Below, piece after piece: positions 22,522-34,800 of a DNA stretch of 43,132 nt. The first letter of the stretch is position 1, and each line of letters opens with the position of its first letter. Made by a program: the position numbers and the translations under genes. Source of the DNA: Liolophura sinensis (taxonomy: Eukaryota; Mollusca; Polyplacophora; Chitonida; Chitonidae); contig NW_027018316.1 in NCBI RefSeq assembly GCF_032854445.1, forward strand, positions 1 through 43,132, written 5' to 3'. Under the pieces are notes generated by a model. That model saw only the letters and a program-made list of their open reading frames with translations. It was not told where the DNA came from and ran no database searches.

Positions 22522-25267
22522 GATTTCAATTAACAGAAAGACCAGGCAAAAATGCAAAAGTGGAAAAACTGTTCCAATGCTGCTGGTAAGAGGTTAATCC
22601 GACGTATTTTGTGACGAGAAATCGAATGGTGCAAACCGCGTTGCTCTCCGACCAATACTTTTGGCTGTAGCGACAATTGAATGATCATTGATGTCATAAT
22701 CACGTGCCCAGCAACGGCTTTTACTCCATGGAAACCAGGGATATTTGCAATTTTTTAACAGCTGCCGATGCCTGGGCCAATTCCGCATCTTTTGGCACCT
22801 TATAAATGTGGGTCAGTGTTTAGTTGTACTTTTTACAGCAGACCGTATCAAGTACCTTGTGTTTTTTATGTACAAATGGTCTGGTTTTTCTACACGTAGA
22901 TAAAGACATTGAGATTGTCTTGGACTTAGAAGTAAGACAATTGCTGGGTGAGTTAAATGGGCTTAGCCCAAAGATTTTAGGTCTTCTGGGCTACCGAAGG
23001 GCACATAACATATAGTCAAAAGTTAAATATAGTAATGACCAGTCGCGATTGTACAGAGTACAGTGTAGCCGGTTTCAATTAACAAAAAGACCAGGCAAAA
23101 ATGCAAAAGTGGAAAAACTGTTCCAGTGCTACTAGTAAGAGGCTAATCCGACGTATTTTGTGACGAGAAATCGAATAGTGCAAACCGCGTTGCTCTCCGA
23201 CCAATACTTTTGGCTGTAGCGACAATTGAATGATCTTTGATGTCATAATCACGTGCGTAGCAACGGCTCTTACTCCATGGAAACCAGGGAAATTTGCAAT
23301 TTGTCAACAGCTGCCGATGCCTGGCTCAATTCCGAATCTTTTGGCACCTTACTGAAGTGGGTCAGTGTTCAGTTGTACTTTTTACAGCAGACTGTATCAA
23401 GTACCTTGTGTTTTTTATGTACAAATGGTGTGGTTTTTCTACACGTAGATAAAGACATTGAGATTGTCTTCGACTAAGAAGTAAGGCAATTGCTGGGTGA
23501 GTTAAATGGGCTTAGCCCAAAGATTTGACGTCTTCTGGGCTACCGAAGGGCACATAACATATAATCAAAAGTTGAATATAGTAATGACCAGTCGCGATTG
23601 TACAGAGTACAGTGTAGCCGATTTCAATTAACAAAAAGACCAGGCAAAATTGCAAAATTGGAAAAATTGTTCCAGTGCTGCTGGTAAGAAGCTAATCCGA
23701 CGTATTTTGTGACGAGAAATCGAATGGTGCAAACCGCGTTGCTCTCCGACCAATACTTTTGGCTGTAGTGACAATTGAATGATCATTGATGTCATAATTA
23801 CGTGCCTAGCAACGGCTCTTACTCCATGGAAACCAGGGATATTTGCAATTTTTTAACAGCTGCCGATGCCCGGCCCAATTCCGCATCTTTTGGCACCTTA
23901 TAAATGTGGGTCAGTGTTTAGTTGTACTTTTTACAGCAGACTGTATCAAGTACCTTGTGTTTTTTATGTACAAATGGTCTGGTTTTTCTACACGTAGATA
24001 AAGACATTGAGATTGTCTTGGACTTAGAAGTAGAAAAATTGCTGGGTGAGTTAAATGGGCTTAGCCCAAAGATTTGACGTCTTCTGGGCTACCGAAGGGC
24101 ACATAACTTATAGTCAAAAGTTGAATATAGTAATGACCAGTCGCGATTGTACAGAGTACAGTGTAGCCGGTTTCAATTAACAAAAAGACCAGGCAAAAAT
24201 GCAAAATTGGAAAAACTGTTCCAGTGCCTACTAGTAAAAGGCTAATCCGACGTATTTTGTGACGAGAAATCGAATAGTGCAAACCGCGTTGCTCTCCGAC
24301 CAATACTTTTGGCTGTAGCGACAATTGAATGATCATTGATGTCATAATCACGTGCGTAGCAACGGCTCTTACTCCATGGAAACCAGGGAAATTTGCAATT
24401 TGTCAACAGCTGCCGATGTCTGGCTCAATTCCGAATCTTTTGGCACCTTACTGAAGTGGGTCAGTGTTCAGTTGTACTTTTTACAGCAGACTGTATCAAG
24501 TACCTTGTGTTTTTTATGTACAAATGGTCTGGTTTTTCTACACGTAGATAAAGACATTGAGATTGTCTTCGACTTAGAAGTAGGGCAATTGCTGGGTGAG
24601 TTAAATGGGCTTAGCCCAAAGATTTGACGTTTTCTGGGCTACCGAAGGGCACATAACATATAGTCAAAAGTTGAATATAGTAATGACCAGTCGCGATGGT
24701 ACATAGTACAGTGTAGCCGATTTCAATTAACAAAAAGACCAGGTAAAAATGCAAAAGTGGAAAATTTGTTCCAGTGCTGCTGGTGAGAGGCTAATCCGAC
24801 GTATTTTGTGACGAGAAATCGAATGGTGCAAACCGCGTTGCTCTCCGACCAATACTTTTGCCTGTAGTGACAATTGAATGATCATTTATGTCATAATCAC
24901 GTGCCCAGCAACGGCTCTTACTCCATGAAAACCAGGGAAATTTGCAATTTTTCAACAGCTGCCGATACCTGGCTCAATTCCGCATCTTTTGGCACCTTAT
25001 TCACGTGGGTCTGTGGTCAGTTGTACTTTTTACAGCAGACTGTATCAAGTACCTTGTGTTTTTTATGTACAAATGGTGTGGTTTTTCTACACGTAGATAA
25101 AGACATTGAGATTGTCTTGCACTTAGAAGTAAGACAATTGCTGGGTGAGTTAAATGGGCTTAGCCCAAAGATTTGACGTCTTCTGGGCTACCGAAGGGCA
25201 CATAACTTATAGTCAAAAGTTGAATATAGTAATGACCAGTCGCGATTGTACAGAGTACAGTGTAGCC
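22522..25267 (+). repeat. G-K-G-V-D block (monomers 42-46)
   Basis: Monomers start at 22522 (G1b), 23071 (K), 23620 (G2), 24169 (V, 550 bp) and 24719 (D). The G1b and K copies match those at 8789 and 9338, including AACAGAAAGACC and GATCTTTGATG. The G2 copy has AGTAGAAAAATTGC as in the trimer block. K-G2-V-D recurs at 26366-28564 with the same markers, six monomers downstream. With the C-type tail of the preceding monomer, this block reads C-G-K-G-V-D and may preserve an older six-monomer order. Confidence 0.88.
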
Positions 25268-26915
25268 GGTTTCAATTAACAAAAAGACCAGGCAAAAATG
25301 CAAAAGTGGAAAAACTGTTCCAGTGCTACTAGTAAGAGGCTAATCCGACGTATTTTGTGACGAGAAATCGAATAGTGCAAACCGCGTTGCTCTCCGACCA
25401 ATACTTTTGGCTGTAGCGACAATTGAATGATCTTTGATGTCATAATCACGTGCGTAGCAACGGCTCTTACTCCATGGAAACCAGGGAAATTTGCAATTTG
25501 TCAACAGCTGCCGATGCCTGGCTCAATTCCGAATCTTTTGGCACCTTACTGAAGTGGGTCAGTGTTCAGTTGTACTTTTTACAGCAGACTGTATCAAGTA
25601 CCTTGTGTTTTTTATGTACAAATGGTCTGGTTTTTCTACACGTAGATAAAGACATTGAGATTGTCTTCGACTTAGAAGTAGGGCAATTGCTGGGTGAGTT
25701 AAATGGGCTTAGCCCAAAGATTTGACGTTTTCTGGGCTACCGAAGGGCACATAACATATAGTCAAAAGTTGAATATAGTAATGACCAGTCGCGATGGTAC
25801 ATAGTACAGTGTAGCCGATTTCAATTAACAAAAAGACCAGGTAAAAATGCAAAAGTGGAAAATTTGTTCCAGTGCTGCTGGTGAGAGGCTAATCCGACGT
25901 ATTTTGTGACGAGAAATCGAATGGTGCAAACCGCGTTGCTCTCCGACCAATACTTTTGCCTGTAGTGACAATTGAATGATCATTTATGTCATAATCACGT
26001 GCCCAGCAACGGCTCTTACTCCATGAAAACCAGGGAAATTTGCAATTTTTCAACAGCTGCCGATACCTGGCTCAATTCCGCATCTTTTGGCACCTTATTC
26101 ATGTGGGTCTGTGGTCAGTTGTACTTTTTACAGCAGACTGTATCAAGTACCTTGTGTTTTTTATGTACAAATGGTGTGGTTTTTCTACACGTAGATAAAG
26201 ACATTGAGATTGTCTTGCACTTAGAAGTAAGACAATTGCTGGGTGAGTTAAATGGGCTTAGCCCAAAGATTTGACGTCTTCTGGGCTACCGAAGGGCACA
26301 TAACTTATAGTCAAAAGTTGAATATAGTAATGACCAGTCGCGATTGTACAGAGTACAGTGTAGCCGGTTTCAATTAACAAAAAGACCAGGCAAAAATGCA
26401 AAAGTGGAAAAAACTGTTCCAGTGCTACTAGTAAGAGGCTAATCCGACGTATTTTGTGACGAGAAATCGAATAGTGCAAACCGCGTTGCTCTCCGACCAA
26501 TACTTTTGGCTGTAGCGACAATTGAATGATCTTTGATGTCATAATCACGTGCGTAGCAACGGCTCTTACTCCATGGAAACCAGGGAAATTTGCAATTTGT
26601 CAACAGCTGCCGATGCCTGGCTCAATTCCGAATCTTTTGGCACCTTACTGAAGTGGGTCAGTGTTCAGTTGTACTTTTTACAGCAGACTGTATCAAGTAC
26701 CTTGTGTTTTTTATGTACAAATGGTCTGGTTTTTCTACACGTAGATAAAGACATTGAGATTGTCTTCGACTAAGAAGTAAGGCAATTGCTGGGTGAGTTA
26801 AATGGGCTTAGCCCAAAGATTTGACGTCTTCTGGGCTACCGAAGGGCACATAACATATAATCAAAAGTTGAATATAGTAATGACCAGTCGCGATGGTACA
26901 GAGTACAGTGTAGCC
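25268..26915 (+). repeat. Monomers 47-49 (K/V mosaic, D, K)
   Basis: Monomers start at 25268 (549 bp), 25817 (549 bp) and 26366 (550 bp). The first has a K 5' half (GATCTTTGATG, GATGCCTGGC) and a V 3' half (CGACTTAGAAGTAGGG, GACGTTTTC). The second is D with GGTGAGAGGC and matches the D copy at 24719 closely. The third is K (GATCTTTGATG, CTTCGACTAAG, ATATAATC). The K/V mosaic followed by D looks like a shortened K-G-V-D block in which K was fused to V and the G monomer was lost. Confidence 0.86.
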
Positions 26916-28564
26916 GATTTCAATTAACAAAAAGACCAGGCAAAATTGCAAAATTGGAAAAATTGTTCCAGTGCTGCTGGTAAGAAGCTAATCCGACGTA
27001 TTTTGTGACGAGAAATCGAATGGTGCAAACCGCGTTGCTCTCCAACCAATACTTTTGGCTGTAGTGACAATTGAATGATCATTGATGTCATAATTACGTG
27101 CCTAAGCAACGGCTCTTACTCCATGGAAACCAGGGATATTTGCAATTTTTTAACAGCTGCCGATGCCCGGCCCATTCCGCATCTTTTGGCACCTTATAAA
27201 TGTGGGTCAGTGTTTAGTTGTACTTTTTACAGCAGACTGTATCAAGTACCTTGTGTTTTTTATGTACAAATGGTGTGGTTTTTTCTACACGTAGATAAAG
27301 ACATTGAGATTGTCTTGGACTTAGAAGTAGAAAAATTGCTGGGTGAGTTAAATGGGCTTAGCCCAAAGATTTCACGTCTTCTGGGCTACCGAAGGGCACA
27401 TAACTTATAGTCAAAAGTTGAATATAGTAATGACCAGTCGCGATTGTACAGAGTACAGTGTAGCCGGTTTCAATTAACAAAAAGACCAGGCAAAATTGCA
27501 AAATTGGAAAAACTGTTCCAGTGCTACTAGTAAAAGGCTAATCCGACGTATTTTGTGACGAGAATCGAATAGTGCAAACCGCGTTGCTCTCCGACCAATA
27601 CTTTTGGCTGTAGCGACAATTGAATGATCATTGATGTCATAATCACGTGCGTAGCAACGGCTCTTACTCCCATGGAAACCAGGGAAATTTGCAATTTGTC
27701 AACAGCTGCCGATGTCTGGCTCAATTCCGAATCTTTTGGCACCTTACTGAAGTGGGTCAGTGTTCAGTTTGTACTTTTTACAGCAGACTGTATCAAGTAC
27801 CTTGTGTTTTTATGTACAAATGGTCTGGTTTTTCTACACGTAGATAAAGACATTGAGATTGTCTTCGACTTAGAAGTAGGGCAATTGCTGGGTGAGTTAA
27901 ATGGGCTTAGCCCAAAGATTTGACGTTTTCTGGGCTACCGAAGGGCACATAACATATAGTCAAAAGTTGAATATAGTAATGACCAGTCGCGATGGTACAT
28001 AGTACAGTGTAGCCGATTTCAATTAACAAAAAGACCAGGTAAAAATGCAAAAGTGGAAAATTTGTTCCAGTGCTGCTGGTGAGAGGCTAATCCGACGTAT
28101 TTTGTGACGAGAAATCGAATGGTGCAAAACCGCGTTGCTCTCCGACCAATACTTTTGCCTGTAGTGACAATTGAATGATCATTTATGTCATAATCACGTG
28201 CCCAGCAACGGCTCTTACTCCATGAAAACCAGGGGAAATTTGCAATTTTTCAACAGCTGCCGATACCTGGCTCAATTCCGCATCTTTTGGCACCTTATTC
28301 ATGTGGGTCTGTGGTCAGTTGTACTTTTTACAGCAGACTGTATCAAGTACCTTGTGTTTTTTATGTACAAATGGTGTGGTTTTTCTACACGTAGATAAAG
28401 ACATTGAGATTGTCTTGCACTTAGAAGTAAGACAATTGCTGGGTGAGTTAAATGGGCTTAGCCCAAAGATTTGACGTCTTCTGGCTACCGAAGGGCACAT
28501 AACTTATAGTCAAAAGTTGAATATAGTAATGACCAGTCGCGATTGTACAGAGTACAGTGTAGCC
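26916..28564 (+). repeat. G-V-D block (monomers 50-52), indel-rich
   Basis: Monomers start at 26916 (G2, 550 bp), 27466 (V, 549 bp) and 28015 (D, 550 bp). With the K monomer before it, the block repeats the K-G2-V-D order of 23071-25267. Markers agree: AGTAGAAAAATTGC in G2 and GGTGAGAGGC in D. Private one-base changes are frequent: GCCTAAGCAAC, CGGCCCATTCC, GGTTTTTTCTAC, GAGAATCG, ACTCCCATGG, CAGTTTGTAC, GCAAAACCGC and CAGGGGAAAT. Most lie in homopolymers, which points to consensus errors. Confidence 0.85.
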
Positions 28565-31480
28565 GGTTTCAATTAACAAAAAGACCAGGCAAAAATGCAA
28601 ATTGGAAAAACTGTTCAGTGCTACTAGTAAAAGGCTAATCCGACGTATTTTGTGACGAGAAATCGAATAGTGCAAACCGCGTTGCTCTCCGACCAATACT
28701 TTTGGCTGTAGCGACAATTGAATGATCATTGATGTCATAATCACGTGCGTAGCAACGGCTCTTACTCCATGGAAACCAGGGAAATTTGCAATTTGTCAAC
28801 AGCTGCCGATGTCTGGCTCAATTCCGAATCTTTTGGCACCTTACTGAAGTGGGTCAGTGTTCAGTTGTACTTTTTACAGCAGACTGTATCAAGTACCTTG
28901 TGTTTTTTATGTACAAATGGTCTGGTTTTTCTACACGTAGATAAAGACATTGAGATTGTCTTCGACTTAGAAGTAGGGCAATTGCTGGGTGAGTTAAATG
29001 GGCTTAGCCAAAGATTTGACGTTTTCTGGGCTACCGAAGGGTACATAACATATAGTCAGAAGTTGAATATTGTAATGACCAGTCGCGATGGTACATAGTA
29101 CAGTGTAGCCGATTTTAATTAACAAAAAGACCAGGTAAAAATGCAAAAGTGGGGGAAAATTTGTTCCAGTGCTGCTGGTAAGAGGTTAATCCGACGTATT
29201 TTGTGACGAGAAAATCGAATGGTGCAAACCGCGTTGCTCTCCGACCAATACTTTTGCCTGTAGTGACAATTGAATGATCATTTATGTCATAATCACGTGC
29301 CCAGCAACGGTTCTAACTCCATGAAAACCAGGGAAATTTGCAATTTTTCAACAGCTGGCCGATACCTGGCTCAATTCCGAATCTTTTGGCACCTTACTGA
29401 AGTGGTCAGTGTTCAGTTGTACTTTTTACAGCAGACTGTATCAAGTACCTTGTGATTTTTACGTACAAATGGTGTGGTTTTTCTACACGTAGATAAAGAC
29501 ATTGAGATTGTTCTTGCACTTAGAAGTAAGGCAATTGCTGGGTGAGTTAAATAGGCTTAGCCCAAAGATTTCAGGTCTTCTGGGCTACCGAAGGGCACAT
29601 AACTTATAGTCAAAAGTTGAATATAGTAATGACCAGTCGCGATTGTACAGAGTACAGTGTAGCCGATTTCAATTAACAAAAAGACCAGTCAAAAATGCAA
29701 AAGTAGACAAACTGTTCCAGTGCTGCTGGTAAGAGGCTAATCCGACGTATTTTGTGACGAGAAATCGAATGGTGCAAACCGCGTTGCTCTCCAACCAATA
29801 CTTTTGGCTGTAGCGACAATTGAATGATCATTGATGTCATAATCACGTGCACAGCAACGGCTCTTACTCCATGGAAACCAGGGAAATTTGCAATTTGTCA
29901 ACAGCTGCCGATGTCTGGCTCAATTCCGAATCTTTTGGCACCTTACTGAAGTGGGTCAGTGTTCAGTTGTACTTTTTACAGCAGACTGTATCAAGTACCT
30001 TGTGTTTTTTATGTACAAATGGTCTGGTTTTTCTACACGTAGATAAAGACATTGAGATTGTCTTGGACTTAGAAGTAAGACAATTGCTGGGTGAGTTAAA
30101 TGGGCTTAGCCCAAAGATTTCACGTCTTCTGGGCTACCGAAGGGCACATAACATATAGTCAAAAGTTGAATATAGTAATGACCAGTCGCGATGGTACATA
30201 GTACAGTGTAGCCGATTTCAATTAACAAAAAGACCAGGTAAAAATGCAAAAGTGGAAAATTTGTTCCAGTGCTGCTGGTAAGAGGTTATTCCGACGTATT
30301 TTGTGACGAGAAATCGAATGGTGCAAACCGCGTTGCTCTCCGACCAATACTTTTGGCTGTAGTGACAATTGAATGATCATTTATGTCATAATTACGTGCC
30401 TAGCAACGGCTCTTACTCCATGGAAACCAGGGATATTTGCAATTTTTTAACAGCTGCCGATGCCCGGCCCAATTCCGCATCTTTTGGCACCTTATAAATG
30501 TGGGTCAGTGTTTAGTTGTACTTTTTACAGCAGACTGTATCAAGTACCTTGTGTTTTTTATGTACAAATGGTCTGGTTTTTCTACACGTAGATAAAGACA
30601 TTGAGATTGTCTTGGACTTAGAAGTAAGACAATTGCTGGGTGAGTTAAATGGGCTTAGCCCAAAGATTTCAGGGTCCTTCTGGGCTACCGAAGGGCACAT
30701 AACTTATAGTCAAAAGTTGAATATAGTAATGACCAGTCGCGATTGTACAGAGTACAGTGTAGCCGGTTTCAATTAACAAAAAGACCAGGCAAAAAATGCA
30801 AAATTGGAAAACTGTTCCAGTGCTACTAGTAAAAGGCTAATCCGACGTATTTTGTGACGAGAAATCGAATAGTGCAAACCGCGTTGCTCTCCGACCAATA
30901 CTTTTGGCTGTAGCGACAATTGAATGATCATTGATGTCATAATCACGTGCGTAGCAACGGCTCTTACTCCATGGAAACCAGGGAAATTGCAATTTGTCAA
31001 CAGCTGCCGATGTCTGGCTCAATTTCGAATCTTTTGGCACCTTACTGAAGTGGGTCAGTGTTCAGTTGTACTTTTTACAGCAGACTGTATCAAGTACCTT
31101 GTGTTTTTTATGTACAAATGGTCTGGTTTTTCTACACGTAGATAAAGACATTGAGATTGTCTTCGACTTAGAAGTAGGGCAATTGCTGGGTGAGTTAAAT
31201 GGGCTTAGCCCAAAGATTTGACGTTTTCTGGGCTACCGAAGGGCACATAACATATAGTCAAAAGTTGAATATAGTAATGACCAGTCGCGATGGTACATAG
31301 TACAGTGTAGCCGATTTCAATTAACAAAAAGACCAGGTAAAAATGCAAAAGTGGAAAATTTGTTCCAGTGCTGCTGGTGAGAGGCTAATCCGACGTATTT
31401 TGTGACGAGAAATCGAATGGTGCAAACCGCGTTGCTCTCCGACCAATACTTTTGCCTGTAGTGACAATTGGAATGATCAT
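27075..31480. other. Patch with dense private one-base indels
   Basis: This stretch carries many single-base gains and losses not shared by related monomers: CTAAGCAAC, CCCATTCCGC, GAGAATCG, ACTCCCATGG, CAGTTTGTAC, AGGGGAAAT, TTCTGGCTACC, GTTCAGTGC, TTAGCCAAAG, GTGGGGGAAAAT, GAAAATCG, GCTGGCCG, AAGTGGTCAG, ATTGTTCTTGC, CAGGGTCCTTC and CAAAAAATGC. Most fall in homopolymers. Neighbouring stretches such as 4946-13180 are nearly free of them. Low read depth or unpolished long-read consensus explains this better than local mutation. Confidence 0.6.
28565..31312 (+). repeat. Mosaic stretch, monomers 53-57
   Basis: Monomers start at 28565 (V, 546 bp), 29111 (554 bp), 29665 (549 bp), 30214 (551 bp, G) and 30765 (V, 548 bp). 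The one at 29111 is D-type to GATACCTGG and then C-type (ACTGAAG, GTGATTTTTACG, TTGCACTTAG, AATAGGCTTAG). The one at 29665 is the most complex mosaic: CCAGTCAAAAATG from K, AGTAGACAAACTG from G, CTCCAACC and GCACAGC from C, GATGTCTGGC from V, and a G-type TTGGACTTAG tail. The 546 and 554 bp lengths are the extremes of the array and come from one-base indels, not from a block insertion. Confidence 0.83.
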
Positions 31481-31862
31481 TTATGTCATAATCACGTGCC
31501 CAGCAACGGCTCTTACTCCATGAAAACCAGGGAAATTTGCAATTTTTCAACAGCTGCCGATACCTGGCTCAATTCCGCATCTTTTGGCACCTTATTCATG
31601 TGGGTCTGTGGTCAGTTGTACTTTTTACAGCAGACTGTATCAAGTACCTTGTGTTTTTTATGTACAAATGGTGTGGTTTTTCTACACGTAGATAAAGACA
31701 TTGAGATTGTCTTGCACTTAGAAGTAAGACAATTGCTGGGTGAGTTAAATGGGCTTGGCCCAAAGATTTGACGTCTTCTGGGCTACCGAAGGGCACATAA
31801 CTTATAGTCAAAAGTTGAATATAGTAATGACCAGTCGCGATTGTACAGAGTACAGTGTAGCC
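31313..31862 (+). repeat. Monomer 58 (family D), left partner of the octamer
   Basis: This 550-bp D monomer has GGTGAGAGGC, CATGAAAACC and TTCATGTGGGTCTGTGG. Its 3' half has GGGCTTGGCCC instead of GGGCTTAGCCC, a private change otherwise seen only in the monomers at 35706 and 40096. It directly precedes the first V of the octamer, as those two precede later V copies. Its 3' half therefore belongs to the octamer, while its 5' half does not match them: they are G-type there. One extra G occurs in CAATTGGAATG near 31470. Confidence 0.9.
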
Positions 31863-34800
31863 GGTTTCAATTAACAAAAAGACCAGGCAAAAATGCAAAA
31901 TTGGAAAAACTGTTCCAGTGCTACTAGTAAAAGGCTAATCCGACGTATTTTGTGACGAGAAATCGAATAGTGCAAACCGCGTTGCTCTCCGACCAATACT
32001 TTTGGCTGTAGCGACAATTGAATGATCATTGATGTCATAATCACGTGCGTAGCAACGGCTCTTACTCCATGGAAACCAGGGAAATTTGCAATTTGTCAAC
32101 AGCTGCCGATGTCTGGCTCAATTCCGAATCTTTTGGCACCTTACTGAAGTGGGTCAGTGTTCAGTTGTACTTTTTACAGCAGACTGTATCAAGTACCTTG
32201 TGTTTTTTATGTACAAATGGTCTGGTTTTTCTACACGTAGATAAAGACATTGAGATTGTCTTCGACTTAGAAGTAGGGCAATTGCTGGGTGAGTTAAATG
32301 GGCTTAGCCCAAAGATTTGACGTTTTCTGGGCTACCGAAGGGTACATAACATATAGTCAAAAGTTGAATATAGTAATGACCAGTCGCGATGGTACATAGT
32401 ACAGTGTAGCCGATTTCAATTAACTAAAAGACCAGGTAAAAATGCAAAAGTGGAAAATTTGTTCCAGTGCTGCTGGTAAGAGGTTAATCCGACGTATTTT
32501 GTGACGAGAAATCGAATGGTGCAAACCGCGTTGCTCTCCGACCAATACTTTTGCCTGTAGTGACAATTGAATGATCATTTATGTCATAATCACGTGCCCA
32601 GCAACGGTTCTTACTCCATGAAAACCAGGGAAATTTGCAATTTTTCAACAGCTGCCGATACCTGGCTCAATTCCGAATCTTTTGGCACCTTACTGAAGTG
32701 GGTCAGTGTTCAGTTGTACTTTTTACAGCAGACTGTATCAAGTACCTTGTGTTTTTCATGTTCAAATGGTGTGGTTTTTCTACACGTAGATAAAGACATT
32801 GAGATTGTCTTCGACTTAGAAGTAAGGCAATTGCTGGGCGAGTTAAAAGGGCTTAGCAAAAAGATTTGACGTCTTCTGGGCTACCGAAGGGCACATAACT
32901 TATAGTCAAAAGTTGAATATAGTAATGACCAGTCGCGATGGTACATAGTACAGTGTAGTCGATTTCAATTAACAAAAAGACCAGGCAAAAATGCAAAAGT
33001 GGAAAATTTGTTCCAGTGCTGCTGGTAAGAGGCTAATCCGACGTATTTTGTGAGGAGAAATCGAATGGTGCAAACCGCGTTGCTCTCCTACCAATACTTT
33101 TGCCTGTAGTGACAATTGAATGATCATTTATGTCATAATCACGTGCCCAGCAACGGCTCTTACTCCATGGAAACCAGGGAAATTTGCAATTTTTCAACAG
33201 CTGCCGATGCCTGGCTCAATTTCGAATCTTTTGGCACCTTACTGAAGTGGGTCAGTGTTCAGTTGTACTTTTTACAGCAGACTGTATCAAGTACCTTGTG
33301 ATTTTCACGTACAAATGGTGTGGTTTTTCTACACGTAGATAAAGACATTGAGATTGTCTTGCACTTAGAAGTAAGGCAATTGCTGGGTGAGTTAAATGGG
33401 CTTAGCCCAAAGATTTAAGGTCTTCTGAGCTACCGAAGGGCACATAACTTATAGTCAAAAGTTGAATATAGTAATGACCAGTCGCGATTGTACAGAGTAC
33501 AGTGTAGCCGATTTCAATTAACAGAAAGACCAGGCAAAAATGCAAAAGTGGAAAAACTGTTCCAATGCTGCTGGTAAGAGGTTAATCCGACGTATTTTGT
33601 GACGAGAAATCGAATGGTGCAAACCGCGTTGCTCTCCGACCAACACTTTTGGCTGTAGCGACAATTGAATGATCATTGATGTCATAATCACGTGCCCAGC
33701 AACGGCTTTTACTCCATGGAAACCAGGGATATTTGCAATTTTTTAACAGCTGCCGATGCCTGGGCCAATTCCGCATCTTTTGGCACCTTATAAATGTGGG
33801 TCAGTGTTTAGTTGTACTTTTTACAGCAGACTGTATCAAGTACCTTGTGTTTTTTATGTACAAATGGTCTGGTTTTTCTACACGTAGATAAAGACATTGA
33901 GATTGTCTTGGACTTAGAAGTAAGACAATTGCTGGGTGAGTTAAATGGGCTTAGCCCAAAGATTTCAGGTCTTCTGGGCTACCGAAGGGCACATAACATA
34001 TAGTCAAAAGTTAAATATAGTAATGACCAGTCGCGATTGTACAGAGTACAGTGTAGCCGGTTTCAATTAACAAAAAGACCAGGCAAAAATGCAAAAGTGG
34101 AAAAACTGTTCCAGTGCTACTAGTAAGAGGCTAATCCGACGTATTTTGTGACGACAAATCGAATAGTGCAAACCGCGTTGCTCTCCGATCAATACTTTTG
34201 GCTGTAGCGACAATTGCATGATCTTTGATGTCATAATCACGTGCGTAGCAACGGCTCTTACTCCATGGAAACCAGGGAAATTTGCAATTTGTCAACAGCT
34301 GCCGATGCCTGGCTCAATTCCGAATCTTTTGGCACCTTACTGAAGTGGGTCAGTGTTCAGTTGTACTTTTTACAGCAGACTGTATCAAGTACCTTGTGTT
34401 TTTTATGTACAAATGGTGTGGTTTTTCTACACGTAGATAAAGACATTGAGATTGTCTTCGACTAAGAAGTAAGGCAATTGCTGGGTGAGTTAAATGGGCT
34501 TAGCCCAAAGATTTGACGTCTTCTGGGCTACCGAAGGGCACATAACATATAGTCAAAAGTTGAATATAGTAATGACCAGTCGCGATGGTACAGAGTACAG
34601 TGTAGCCGATTTCAATTAACAAAAAGACCAGGCAAAATTGCAAAATTGGAAAAATTGTTCCAGTGCTGCTGGTAAGAAGCTAATCCGACGTATTTTGTGA
34701 CGACAAATCGAATGGTGCAAATCGCGTTGCTCTCCGACCAATACTTTTGCCTGTAGTGACAATTGAATGATCATTTATGTCATAATTACGTGCCTAGCAA

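Noticed and set aside
28745-29098. Open frame of 117 codons on the plus strand, with similar frames of about 60-118 codons in almost every monomer on both strands
   Set aside because: The frames recur only because the satellite recurs, are open on both strands, end at different stops in different families, and match no protein I recognise. Because 549 is divisible by three, a real repeat protein could read through monomers, but every frame meets conserved stops. The longest one, on the minus strand at 41627-41983, lies in the indel-rich end.
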